Shown here: positions 33,369 through 42,951 of the stretch, piece after piece
How the letters are laid out: each line of letters opens with the position of its first letter
How positions within the stretch are numbered: position 1 is the first letter of the stretch
Assembly (NCBI GenBank): GCA_031270865.1
Contig: JAISWI010000028.1
Span: 1 to 48,909 of the forward strand
DNA from: Oscillospiraceae bacterium
Lineage (GTDB): Bacteria > Bacillota > Clostridia > Christensenellales > Aristaeellaceae
Direction: 5' to 3'
DNA length: 48,909 nt
The notes under the pieces: model-generated
The model's input: only the letters and a program-made list of their open reading frames with translations
The model's database searches: none
Told to the model about the DNA's origin: nothing
Position numbers and translations under genes: made by a program

Positions 33369-34517
33369 TTACGGCGCTTTAGACAGGACGCGTCCCAAAA
33401 CGGTATCCTGTGAAACCACGTGTCCCGCCAGAATGTCCGCCTCACGGAACTGCGCTAAGCAAATTTCCTTTTCTTTCGTGCGCCCGCAGTCATACAGGAC
33501 TGTGACCAGCCCGTCCGGTGCTTCAAAAGCGTCCGGGTAGCTCACACCGCTGCGCGCGTCCAGCAGCAAACGGTATGGCCAGGTCTTGCCGTCATCCTCC
33601 GACAGCAGCGCTGTCATGTGGCTGCGTCCAGTGAACCCGAAATGGTTGACGAGTAGGAGTCTGCCGCTATGGAGTCGGTCGATCCAAAACCGGGACGATG
33701 GGTTGGCAATACCGCTGGGCGCCGATTCCGTCCACGTCAGTCCATCGTCGGCGGAGAAGCATTCACCCAGTTCACCGGCGCGCGTCCGGGCTAGCATCCA
33801 CAGCCGACCGTCCAGCAATTGCGCCACCATCTGTTCATCAAAGATAGTTTCACCCAACCTGGCAGGGCCATACCGCCGAACCCAGTTTTCTCCCTGGTCA
33901 TCGGACAGGCAGTAGGCTAGACGGCCCTGTGTCCGGTCGCTTGAGATCCAGTCATACGGGCACATGATCCACCGCCCTGACTGCAGGACAGTCGGTCTGC
34001 AGCGCAGGAACCCGTCACAAAGGCGGCGTGGGGTGGAAAACACAGGGTGTTCGGCGTCAGGATCGCCGCATATAATGGCAAACGTGCCGAAGATCCTATC
34101 CGTGTAAAGCAGGTTGCGGCCCAACGTGTCTTTAGCTGCCGAATCCCGCGTCTGCGTCCAGAATACCCACAGTCGGCCCAGAGTATCCACCCATAATTGA
34201 ATGTCCATGGCTCGTAAACAAGCTGCGGGGGCGCTGTTGATAGCGATAAAAGGCGCGTCATGGAACGGCTGGCGGATGTCGCTGATACGGAACAGAAGGT
34301 TGCAGTTGTTTTCGTCCGGCTCACGGACACCGCCGGTGTACCAGCCCGCCCACACAATCCCGCCGCGCGTGCGCGCGATGGTAGGGCATCCTTGCCACAT
34401 CCGGGTCTCCGGCGCGTATTGGCTACCGGGATTCCAGTCGATCGGCGCGGGTTCAAGCGCCGGTGGGTATAAGCCTGGCCGGTACATGGATTGATCCTGG
34501 GGATTCTGCCGGAGCAT
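33369..34517 (-). CDS. Sialidase-fold (BNR/Asp-box) protein, 382 aa
   Basis: This is the first gene of the enzyme group, with Asp-boxes SDDQGENWVR, SADDGLTWTE and SEDDGKTWPY in the usual spacing. A TIARTRGGIVWAGWYTG segment sits near the N-terminus, where sialidases carry the catalytic Arg/Asp region. No signal peptide is present. The start at 34517 follows AAAGGGGGGATCACC; the longer frame begins inside the predicted promoter and is unlikely. Together with the two other sialidase-fold proteins it probably trims imported acidic oligosaccharides. Confidence 0.82.
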   Translation of the reverse strand: MLRQNPQDQSMYRPGLYPPALEPAPIDWNPGSQYAPETRMWQGCPTIARTRGGIVWAGWYTGGVREPDENNCNLLFRISDIRQPFHDAPFIAINSAPAACLRAMDIQLWVDTLGRLWVFWTQTRDSAAKDTLGRNLLYTDRIFGTFAIICGDPDAEHPVFSTPRRLCDGFLRCRPTVLQSGRWIMCPYDWISSDRTQGRLAYCLSDDQGENWVRRYGPARLGETIFDEQMVAQLLDGRLWMLARTRAGELGECFSADDGLTWTESAPSGIANPSSRFWIDRLHSGRLLLVNHFGFTGRSHMTALLSEDDGKTWPYRLLLDARSGVSYPDAFEAPDGLVTVLYDCGRTKEKEICLAQFREADILAGHVVSQDTVLGRVLSKAP

Positions 34518-34537
34518 GGTGATCCCCCCTTTCCTAC

Positions 34538-34565
34538 ATGATACCACTTTGAGGAAAGCGTTCAA
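34538..34565 (-). promoter_or_regulatory. Promoter of the sialidase-fold genes
   Basis: TTGAAC (34560-34565) and TATCAT (34538-34543) are 16 bases apart on the minus strand. Transcription would begin about 14 bases before the start codon at 34517, giving a very short leader. Confidence 0.6.
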
Positions 34566-34656
34566 TAGGTTATTATTTTTTATGTAGGTTGAAAATTAGC
34601 GCATTCGTTTTTCAGTTAGTCGGTTGCTTCACGCTCTATTTAGCAGCGCGGTTTCT

Positions 34657-34703
34657 TATATCACCCTTATAACAACCCTATATCACTTTGCTTTATATAT
34701 CAC
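34657..34703. repeat. Three TATATCAC iterations
   Basis: TATATCAC occurs at 34657, 34679 and 34696 in an AT-rich gap upstream of the sialidase-fold promoter and at the end of the broken AraC gene. The spacing of 22 and 17 bases is compatible with activator binding sites on one helix face only in part. Confidence 0.35.
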
Positions 34704-34731
34704 TTTAATATAAATTCGGAATCGGGTTGCG

Positions 34732-35366
34732 CTATACCTTCTTCATCTTGCGCATCATAGTTGGACTTACGCCGAATAAACGCTGAAACGCTTTGAAAAA
34801 TGTGTTTTGGATGTAGTATCCGCAGCGTTCGGAGATCTCCGCAATGCTTAACGAGGTCTCGGTTACATATTCCCGAGCCATCCGCATACGCCGTTCTTCC
34901 ACGATATCAGAGAACGTAGAGCCGGTCCACATCTTAATTTGTCTGGATAGATGCGCTTGGGATACATGGAACGAGTCTGCTAACGATTGTAATGACAATC
35001 CCGTGTCAGAAAAATTCGTTTCGATGTATTCCAGTATCCTATGCATGAACTCGCTGCGCGCGCTCAGCTTCGAGGCGTTAACCGCTTCGCACAGCCGCGT
35101 TGCTGTTTGGCCGAACAGCCGTTGCTGATGCGCCGCGTCCGAATGGGTGCGTAAGCCCATGACAGTGGTATATAATCCGTTCGGTTCAAGGGCAACGCTG
35201 GCGGATATCTCACCGATCAGCCGGATGAATGTACCACGCAGGTCATGCGCGAGCTGTCGCTGCATTTGCTCTGATATCGGAGACGTGACGTAGTTGCGAT
35301 AATACATCTCATCCAGCAGTGCCAGCGCCTCGTCCGCTTTGCCGCGAGAGCAGGCGTGTCCGACCT
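34732..35366 (-). pseudogene. Truncated AraC-family regulator
   Basis: The C-terminal two helix-turn-helix motifs are intact (LSLQSLADSFHVSQAHLSRQ; LSIAEISERCGYY). The open frame runs back about 20 codons beyond the first ATG (KADEALALLDEMYYRNYV) and then breaks at about 35366, where an unrelated plus-strand fragment begins. The sensory N-terminal region, normally several hundred residues, is missing. The 191-residue piece from the first ATG could still be translated and bind DNA, but no ribosome binding site is obvious. Confidence 0.7.
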
Positions 35367-35368
35367 AA

Positions 35369-36019
35369 TCCGCGCGCATCATTCGATATGCGCAATCTGC
35401 AAACGGAGGAGGCAACCCTGCGGTATGCAGGATCGACCGCGCCAAGCACGGCTACTCCGAAGACGAACTCCGTTGGTACGCCAGCGAGATGTCATCATAC
35501 CCTCGCATATTCGCCGCAATGGGCGAAGGCGATCTGCTGACGGACTGCGTCGTCCGCCAGTTGGACAGCGAGTGCGCGGCCCAGGAACACTGCTTTTTCG
35601 ACTGGAATGGCAGTCAAGCCGTATACCGCAACCGTTTAACTGCTTGCGAGGGCATCAACGCGCTCAGCGCACAGCGCTTGGGTAATGCTGCGACCGGGCT
35701 GCAATTAGGCTTAATGCAGTGCTCAAGCGGCGCTCCGACACTGCCGCCTGTGATCCGCGTATTCCCTTCCTGGAAGAAAGATTGGGATGCGGAATTTGAA
35801 CTCAGAGTGCGCGGCGGATTCATCGTACGCGCGAAGATGCGGAGAGGCGTGATCGAGTATGTGTCGATCGAGGCTACCCGCGACGCGGACCTGAAGCTTA
35901 TCAATCCATGGGGTTGCAGCGTCAGCGTGGATGATGGCAGGCAAGCATCAATTGAAATCGGCGCGAAGCTTATGCGTTCGATGAAGGCTGGCGACATGGT
36001 AACGTATATGAAGGCGTGA
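35369..36019 (+). pseudogene. C-terminal remnant of a GH95-like alpha-L-fucosidase
   Basis: In one frame from about 35369 the sequence reads RIDRAKHGYSEDELRWYASE and later TGLQLGLMQCSS, VIRVFPSWKKDWDAEF, VRGGFIVRAKM and LKLINPWG. The last part is the characteristic end of GH95-type glycosidases (catalytic domain tail and C-terminal beta domain). The first several hundred codons, including the catalytic residues, are missing. The break lies exactly at the junction with the truncated AraC gene. It is followed by another fucosidase relic, supporting a lost fucose-glycan function. Confidence 0.6.
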
Positions 36020-36107
36020 TACATTAAGCGGAACGCCTTTTCATCCAGCGATGGCTGAGAGGACGTTCCGTTTTGTTGATGGGTATGAATAGCGAAAGGG
36101 GTATATA

Positions 36108-37421
36108 ATGCTGGATAGCGTCGTTTCAGTAGAATCAGGTAAACTGCGTGGAGTCGGGAAGGATAGATATACGCTTTTTAAGGGTGTGCCGTATGCTGCG
36201 CCACCAGTCGGTCGACTGCGTTGGAAAGCGCCGCAGCCGACCATTCCCTGGAAGGGAGTACGTGATGCAGACTTGTTTGGTTGGCGATGCCCGCACGCGG
36301 AGCATGAACTTGGTACGTTCTGGCAAAGAGAATTCTTTACGGATCCACAGTTCATGCCGCCAATGAGCGAGGACTGTTTGTACCTGAATATATGGACGCC
36401 TACGTCTAGCGTGGCGGATAAGCTGCCTGTCGCGGTGTATATCCATGGTGGCGGATTTGTTGAAGGCAGTGGCTGTGACAGCGAATTCGATGGCGAGGCG
36501 TTGTGTAAGCAAGGCCTCATAATGATCACTATTAACTACCGCCTGCACGCGCTGGGCTTCCTGGCGCACCATGAACTAACCGCTGAAAGCGGTTGTTCGG
36601 GGAACTACGGCATACTGGATCAACTGGCTGCATTACAATGGGTGCGTCATAATGTCGCGGCGTTTGGCGGCGATCCTGATCATGTGACAATATTTGGCCA
36701 ATCAGCTGGTGCGCTTAGTGTGCAGACCATCGTTTCATCTCCACTCTCAAAGGGACTTGTGCATGGCGCGATATTGTAGAGCGCGGGCGGTTATGCCAAT
36801 GGCGTCGCCAAGTCTCAACCGATAGCCGAGGCTGAACGGATGGGCGTGGAATTCGCCAAGTTGTGCGGTGCATACAATCTTACCGAATTGCGTGTGATAC
36901 CCGTGGAAACGTTAATCCGCTGCTTGCAGACCCTACGCGCCGAGCGACACGGCTTGACATTTTCGCCTGTTGTTGATGGGCGCCTGTTAATTGAGGGTTA
37001 TGATGAAACGGTGGATCATGGCGGACATCTGGATATTCCATACATGATCGGCAGCACGGAGAACGACATCGGCTCCACGCCTGAGATAGTCGCGTCGGGA
37101 CAAAAAAGCCGTTTATACGAAGGATGCGTCCATTGGAGTTTGAAGAACGCCGCGCTGAGCCGCAAGCCTGCATATGTATATTATTTCACCCATAAGCCGC
37201 TGGGTGATGACTCCGTGGCGTTCCATTGCGCCGAATTATGGTATGTGTTCGGGTTGCTTAATAGAAACTGGCGACCGAAGGATGCGCGGGACTATACCCT
37301 TGAAAGCGAAATGGTTCACGCATGGGCTAACTTCGTAAAGCGTGGCGACCCGAATAACGCGGAACAACCAAAGTGGTCAGTGTGCGCTGAGCCGGAGCGG
37401 TTCGTCCGCGTGTTCGCGTAA
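36108..37421 (+). pseudogene. Type B carboxylesterase interrupted by one amber codon
   Basis: The frame is continuous for 438 codons except for TAG at 36777-36779 (codon 224), where homologues have Gln (AILQS). The oxyanion region (YIHGGGFVEGSG), nucleophile elbow GQSAG, acid region (GSTENDIGS) and the catalytic-His segment (AFHCAELWYVFG) are all present. The length is somewhat below the usual 480-500 residues, so an internal deletion is possible. A single CAG to TAG transition explains the break. It may have deacylated a glycan or plant ester before its fucosidase neighbours. A weak ribosome binding site (AAAGGGG) precedes the start. Confidence 0.85.
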
Positions 37422-37467
37422 TCGGCTATGTTAATAGCAACTAATACATGAAAGGATTTTAGGCAAG

Positions 37468-38716
37468 ATGAAGAAGGACTGTGGGCAGCAATGATGGAAG
37501 GACGCGAAGTATGGTTTATTTATCCACTGGGGGATATATTCACACTTGGCGGGATCGTACAAGGGAAGAGAGACAGCGAGCCTCGGCGAGTGGATCATGA
37601 AGCATTTCTCCATACCAGTTGAGGAGTATGAGAGAATCGCTTCTAAATTCAATCCGGTCGGATTCAACGCGGATGAGTGGGTTGCGCTGGCTGGGGAAGC
37701 AGGCATGAAGTACATCGTAATCACGGCGAAGCATCATGACGGGTTTGCGATGTTTCATTCTAAGTGTTCAAAGTACAACATTGTAGATGCGACTCCTTTC
37801 AAGCGGGATCCGATCGCCGAGTTAGCCGAAGCTTGCCAGCGCGAAGGCGTTAAACTGTGTTTCTATTATTCACAGGCACAGGATTGGCACGATCCTGACG
37901 GTTACGGTTACGGCGTTCCCAACGAAGAGAAAGACTTCAACAACTACCTTCAAAACAAGTGTAAGCCGCAGTTGAAGGAACTGCTGACGCAGTACGGAGA
38001 AATCGGCTTGATATGGTTTGACACGCCTCAGACAATGTCCTACGAGCATAGCCTTGAGCTTAAGAAGTTTGTCAAAAGCATTCAGCCAAACTGCATTGTC
38101 AGCGGTCGTACCGGCAATACATTAGGCGAATATATATCTACCGGCGACAACCAGATACCAGCGCAGCCATACGATGGCGATTGGGAGGTTCCAGCCACAC
38201 TAAACGATACGTGGGGTTATAAGAAAAACGACCATTACTGGAAAAGTCCTCATGAAGCGTTGAGACTGCTATTAAGGATAAACAGCCGCGGTGGAAACTA
38301 TCTGCTCAACGTCGGCCCGGATGGAAACGGCGTGATCCCACCCGAAAGCGTTAGGATACTCCGTGAGATCGGGAGCTTTGTCCGAGCGAACGGCAAGGCG
38401 ATCTATGGATCCGCGCCTGTGTGGGGGTTATCCGTATGAGTTTGATGATTACTATATGAGCACAAGCCGCGGCCATCTATACATCCATTCACTGAAATCC
38501 GACCGTATCAACGGCGTTATGCTGAGCAGCCACCTTAAGCGTGTAACTATGCTGGCGGACGGACAATCTGTGGGGTATACGCAGTCATTCGCTCCGACAT
38601 CTGGTCAGGGCTACTTCAGATGCGTACTGCCTGCAGGCACCGACGCTTTATGCAGGACTGTCGACTTTGAACTGGAAACGGATATCCCGGGGTTCGGTAC
38701 GCTGGATAACTTGTGA
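37468..38716 (+). pseudogene. GH29 alpha-L-fucosidase with one nonsense codon and one frameshift
   Basis: From ATG 37468 the frame reads eight codons, TGA at 37492-37494 where Trp is expected (next codons WKDAKYGLFIHWG), then a near-complete GH29 catalytic domain. That domain includes ITAKHHDGFAMF, CFYYSQAQDWHDPD, the nucleophile region LIWFDTPQ and SRGGNYLLNVGPDGNG. A run of five G at 38423-38427 carries one extra base; removing it restores PVWGYPYEFDDYYMST and the C-terminal domain to 38716. Both lesions are single-base changes, so this is a recent pseudogene or, for the G-run, possibly an assembly error. Confidence 0.88.
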
Positions 38717-39016
38717 CGCTCAGCCTTTTGTTCGACTTTATTCGGTGTATAGCGTACAGGCGATTCATAACCGCACCAAGAAACCAGGAGCGTAAGCCGA
38801 TCTGCAGTATCCCTATCGGATTCGTATTACGCCGAGGGTAAAGATAAAATTGGCTGTTTCCATTGGTTGAATAAAAAGGGTAACAGCCATTATATCCTTG
38901 CATGTCGATTGATGTCGGAGCGGAAAATGATATAGGCGGCTTATGAAAAGTCTACAAGCCGCCTTATATAGTTTACCAACTTGGAAAACATGATGGATAT
39001 GGTATAAATATAAAGG
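38717..39016. other. Intergenic relic sequence, nothing recognised
   Basis: No credible gene is present. The only structure is the small hairpin at 38934-38964. Confidence 0.4.
38934..38964 (+). terminator. Weak candidate hairpin
   Basis: AGGCGGCTT (38934-38942) pairs with AAGCCGCCT (38956-38964) over a 13-base loop, followed by TTATATAGTTT. It could end transcription of the fucosidase relic region. Confidence 0.35.
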
Positions 39017-39085
39017 GTGTATAGTGTAGATTTACGTAGGAAGGTCATAGAGAAGCCGGAAGAGGACAGGACGCAGCAGCAGGTC
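39017..39085 (+). mobile_element. Possible IS630-type transposase N-terminal scrap
   Basis: A short frame reads MYSVDLRRKVIEKPEEDRTQ, resembling the start of IS630 transposases. Nothing after it continues the family. It is too short to be certain. Confidence 0.3.
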
Positions 39086-39165
39086 CCTAGTAGCCGCCAC
39101 TGGGTTGCGGGAATGTGGGCAACAGTTCGTCTATCCTCCATGCGTCCTTCATGTCTCAACAATTT

Positions 39166-39321
39166 TATGCTAACGCCGAGGTTGAATTTACCGCCCTGGC
39201 ACATGATCAAAGAGCTTGGAATACGGTGGTCATCGGTATGGACGTGCCGAATGGAGAATTGAGGCGGCAAATCGGGAACAGCTACGACCTGGTTAAGCCG
39301 AAAGTGGGGGTAAGGAAATGA
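39166..39321 (+). pseudogene. C-terminal fragment of an MmcQ/YjbR-family protein
   Basis: The frame reads AWNTVVIGMDVPNGELRRQI and then NSYDLVKPKV before its stop at 39319-39321. This is the conserved end of MmcQ/YjbR proteins (WNTV, then an N-SYDLV motif). The N-terminal half is absent. Confidence 0.6.
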
Positions 39322-39927
39322 GATTCTGGGATTTTGCGCGCCGTTTTACGACCGTGCGGAACACGCGAATACCGCCTACGATAAAATGCTACGCCTGACG
39401 CGTGACCTGATGCTAGATGGCGCAAGTATATTTGAAACCGCCGCCGGAACCGGCTCCATCAGCTTGGCGATTGCTGACAAGGCAAAATTCGTATTGTGTA
39501 CTGACCTATCTGAGCGAATGCTGACAGTCGCAAGTTAAAAGGCGTCAAAGAAAGGCACAAGCAGCATCGCGTTCAGCAAGAGAAGCCTATTCAATTCAAT
39601 ACGGGTGAGCAGGAGGGTGCGTTTGATGTGGTCATCGCTTCTCAGGTTCTCCACTTGATAGACGAGCCTGAAAAGGTCGCTGAAGAACTCAAGCGAATCT
39701 CCGACGAGATTGTCATATTAGCCGTTCCACTGTTGAAAGGTCTGTGTGGTTTATTTCCCCGTCCGTCAGTAGGGATATGGAAACTGCTCAGATTTGCACC
39801 AAAGCGGGAATTCGATGCAGACGGATTTCGTGAATTCTTAATTGTAATCGGTCAACCGCCCTGCGAGTACAAAGTAGTAGCGGGCAATATGCCTATAGCG
39901 GTTGCAATTTGGAAGAAAGAGACATGA
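39318..39927 (+). pseudogene. Broken class I SAM-dependent methyltransferase
   Basis: The gene starts MRFWD and is then frameshifted near 39335 to APFYDRAEHANTAYDKM. Motif I (FETAAGTGSISLAIA) and a motif II region (VLCTDLSERML) follow. A TAA near 39536 and at least one more shift precede the open C-terminal part (DVVIASQVLHLIDEPEKVA to IAVAIWKKE). All parts are colinear with a single methyltransferase of about 200 residues. Its start overlaps the end of the MmcQ fragment. Confidence 0.75.
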
Positions 39928-40046
39928 CAGACTTGACGAGAATCCCCGGCATCGGCAAGAACATGGCGCGGCACCTGATTGCCGCAGGATACCCGGATAT
40001 AGACTCCCTCAGAGGACAAAACATCAACGAGGTTTACGCCAAGTGA
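39924..40046 (+). pseudogene. Truncated helix-hairpin-helix (Cdd1-like) protein
   Basis: The 40-residue frame reads LTRIPGIGKNMARHLIAAGY and NINEVYAK and then stops. This is the first half of Cdd1-type HHH proteins, which normally continue about 45 residues with a conserved DRC motif. It overlaps the methyltransferase stop by four bases (ATGA), the original operon arrangement. It may be non-functional. Confidence 0.5.
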
Positions 40047-40140
40047 ATCCGAACGATGACAGCGCAATACGCCAATTCGACTTTGCGTGGCTGCTTCATA
40101 TTATCAAGTCCCTGAATCACAATGGCAAGGCAGCGATTAT
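40047..40140 (+). pseudogene. Fragment of a type I restriction methylase (HsdM-like)
   Basis: A short frame with QFDFAWLLHIIKSLNHNGKA and AIILPQ matches the N6-adenine methylase core of HsdM (FAW-HI-KSL, G-A-I-LP). It is cut off where the polymerase fragment begins on the other strand. Confidence 0.45.
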
Positions 40141-40756
40141 CCTGCCCCAGCGCGATCTTCAAGATGTCGGCGGCGGTGCCTGGACGGGCGTGTTCATCGC
40201 ACAACGTTAGGCGAAGGGGCGTTTGCCCCAGTCGTCGGAGGAGATATCGTGGAGGTGACGTCGTCGTCCGAGGAACGTCTCTGCGTATAGATGACCTCGC
40301 GCTTGTTCTTTAGCGCTCTCTTGCCATTTTGCAAGTCGTGGGTAACCATATCGCAAATTTGCGATGATGGTCGCGCACTCTGCCAGCGTGGTGTTCAGCC
40401 CCGCCTTGAACTTCAGCGTCCGGTGCAGTCCTACGGATAGAGGCCGTAGACCACGTCGAAGTTGCGGTTCTTTGATATAGTGCGTCTCGTTTTGTATGGC
40501 GGTTTATTTTTACTCACCGCCTCCTCAATAGGGATGTGATAGATTACACACGTGATCGATGCGTATATATCTACATCAAACCTGTAGGTATCGAACATGA
40601 ACTCGTCGCGGCAGTAGAACGCGGCGACACGTAGCTCAATTTGTGAGAGGTCAAGCGAGAGCAGCGTCCAGCCGTCCGGCACGACGAAGAAGTTACAATC
40701 GCCAGTATCGTCCCCATCAGTGTGCGGTTGGTTCTGCAGGATCAGACAGCGCAAAA
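40140..40756 (-). pseudogene. polA: Fragment of a family A DNA polymerase
   Basis: The minus strand encodes the palm/fingers region of a PolA-type polymerase in two main frames. ALSDP, LQNQPH, WTLLSLDLSQIELRVAAF (motif A), YASITCVIYHIPIEEA and YGL are followed by a shift near 40440, then KFKAGLNTTLAE, YGYPRLAKWQESAK, WGKRPFA and, after a TAA and one more shift, RCAMNTPVQ and GTAADILKIALG (near motif C). The right end abuts the IS1182 remnant and the left end the HsdM scrap. It probably derives from a phage or plasmid because neighbouring relics are phage-like. Confidence 0.8.
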
Positions 40757-42127
40757 AGTATAGCCATTTGGGGGAAATTGTGATATAATGGCAATGAGAG
40801 AATTTATGGCGAGGCGCAGCGATATGCATACAGTGCGGCGATAAAAACCAACTGATGCTGCCGATGTGTCTGGATAATTATATCGAAACGGACAGCATTT
40901 GTCGCGTGATTGCGGCTTATGTCGGGCGGCTTGACATAGCGGCGCTTGCATTCAAGTACTCAGAAACGAAAGATACGGCCAGATCCGCCTATAACCCTGC
41001 GGATATTCTTTCGCTGTATGCTTACGGTTATATCAACCGCATTCGCTCATCGTGGCGGTTAGAGCGTGAACCGCATCGTAATATTGAGGTTATGTGGCTG
41101 CTTAGCAAACTCACGCCGGACGACAAGACAATATGTAACTTTTGTAAGGATAACTCCGGCTCGCTGAAAAAAGCGTTCCGTGATTTCAGTTTGTTGTGTA
41201 AAAATCTGAGTTTGTACGGCAAAGAACTCATAGCGATAGATGGTACAAAACCGCGCAAACGCTGACCGCCACAATATACACACAAAAAAGGGTGCAGAGA
41301 AAGAACTCGCGGCTATCGAGAAGAAAATTGCCGACTATATGAATGAACTCGCGGCAAACGACGAATCGGAGGGACACGAGGCAAAGCTTGATGAGACCAC
41401 CGTCGCCGATGCGCTCAAACGCCTTAACGACAAGAAAGGCATATTAAATGATTGACTCAAACAAATCAAGGCAAACAGCGGCAAAGAAATCCCGGCAGTC
41501 GACCCTGACACGCGCGTTATGCGCTCCGGCGGAGATCCCGCCCGCTTGACGCGTGTCACAATGTTCAAACAGCCGCCAAGGGTTATTACGATGGTAAAGA
41601 TATTGTGGATTGTGAGCAAAGCGGTACGACGCGCTTCATTCCAAGAACCGTCGATCGTGCTCACGCGCCGGATGGATGCTGACTATTACCGCAAGCGTTT
41701 TACATACGAGGTGGAAAACGATTGCTATCATTGCCCGAAGAATGCCTCTCATACCTGAGCAAAAACCTGGAAAAGCGGCGGACGCGACTATGCGAACAGA
41801 CGCGTCCACAAAAACTGTCCGAACCGTGAGAAACGCGCAAGTGCCAAGTTTCGCGCAATATCACGTGTCGCAAACCAAGATATTCTTGACAAACTGAACG
41901 CCCGAATGAAAACTGATGAGGGCAAAGAGGTTTTTCGACAGCGCAAGAAGATCATTGAACATCCTCTTGGCACTACAAAAGCGGTTTGGGGATATAGGCA
42001 GTTCCTTTGCCGAACACAGGAGCGAGTAACCGGGGAGGAATCGCTGGAATTACTGGCGTACAATCAAAAGTGTGATGACAACATATTCAAGGGAAATCAC
42101 GAGGAAATAGTGGCGACAATGGTGTAA
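40757..42127 (+). mobile_element. IS1182-family transposase, multiply frameshifted
   Basis: Colinear pieces of an IS1182-type transposase run across the region. LMLPMCLDNYIETDS to LYGKELIAIDGTK (40855-41265) is followed by a KELAAIEKKIADYMNEL segment with LDETTVADALKRLNDKKG (41280-41455), then VDPDTRVMRSGGD (near 41500-41535). A segment around 41680-41760 includes YRKRFTYEVENDCYHCP, and the tail MKTDEGKEVFRQRKK to LELLAYNQK lies at 41906-42127. At least four frame changes and stops make it inactive. It interrupts the polymerase remnant. I could not define terminal inverted repeats. Confidence 0.85.
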
Positions 42128-42129
42128 TA

Positions 42130-42501
42130 CAGCGCCTGCCTTGAGTCTTTCTGAAATCTTAATTCGCTTTTCACTCCATTTGATAATACTCTCCATCTTC
42201 TGCTATGACTTTTTGCGCAGTCTGATATTGGGCTGCTCTGTCCAGCCGGTAGTTGTGCTTTTCAAACGGTTTGAATAATAAGAAATCTGCGCCAAGCCTC
42301 ATTCGAGTATAAAACATCCACAATATTGCCAAGCGTTAGGTTGTCAATAAGCGTGCTTGACGCATTTGGATCGTCATATGCAGGCGCAGAACGATGATTG
42401 TTTTCATACCCAGTACCGGACGTCAATGGCACCTACGCCAGCGCCTTGCCGCCTAAGACTAACAGCACAAAAACGAGCAGTGGTGGCAAAACACGCTTCA
42501 T
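42130..42501 (-). pseudogene. Decayed small secreted protein
   Basis: From ATG 42501 the sequence begins with a good signal peptide (MKRVLPPLLVFVLLVLGGKA) and then has a TAG at the expected cleavage site. It continues in frame through a segment with NASSTLIDNLTLGNIVDVLY and RRFLIIQTV, and after another stop and a shift reaches YQTAQKVIAEDGEYYQME. The domain is not recognised. GGTGAGG lies ahead of the start. Confidence 0.5.
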
Positions 42502-42951
42502 GGCGTATCCTCACCTATCATATGGTTTGACAACTATGCCTTCGCTAAGATGACGATTGCGTTCCTGCTTTTCATCCTAATTAACAGAAGAGAAGCTTTA
42601 TAGATTTGTACGGACAACCAGAATTATTATGCGGCCAACCTAAAAAAGTGGAAGTGGTGACGATTGCGCAGCGACTGTTACATTGAATTTACAGTGTATG
42701 ATACTAGGGTTGCCGCTGATATACCATTCATCGATCGTTATATATATATGATTATCTAAAAAATACACTAAACACGCAAAATATTAGTTGTGTAAGCTTT
42801 CTATAGTTTTGTTCATGCTACACTAAATACAAAACAAGCGCATACACAGGTTTGCGCCTACATGTATGCATTATTGTTATGTTGTAAATTCATTACTTGT
42901 TGCGTTCATCGAAAAGATCGCGCACGCACATACTCGCATCATTTGATGCAA
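42502..42951. other. AT-rich gap, nothing recognised
   Basis: There is no open frame with protein-like composition, no tRNA and no clear repeat. The base composition is unlike the GC-rich genes around it. Confidence 0.45.

Noticed and set aside
36777..36779. In-frame TAG in the esterase, with other in-frame TAGs near 42435, 43446 and 44780, suggesting pyrrolysine or TAG-to-Gln recoding, tempting beside corrinoid methyltransferases.
   Set aside because: The same relic region also contains in-frame TGA and TAA codons and many frameshifts. The intact ASKHA gene ends normally at TAG. No pylT/pylS-like gene is visible. Neutral nonsense mutation explains it.
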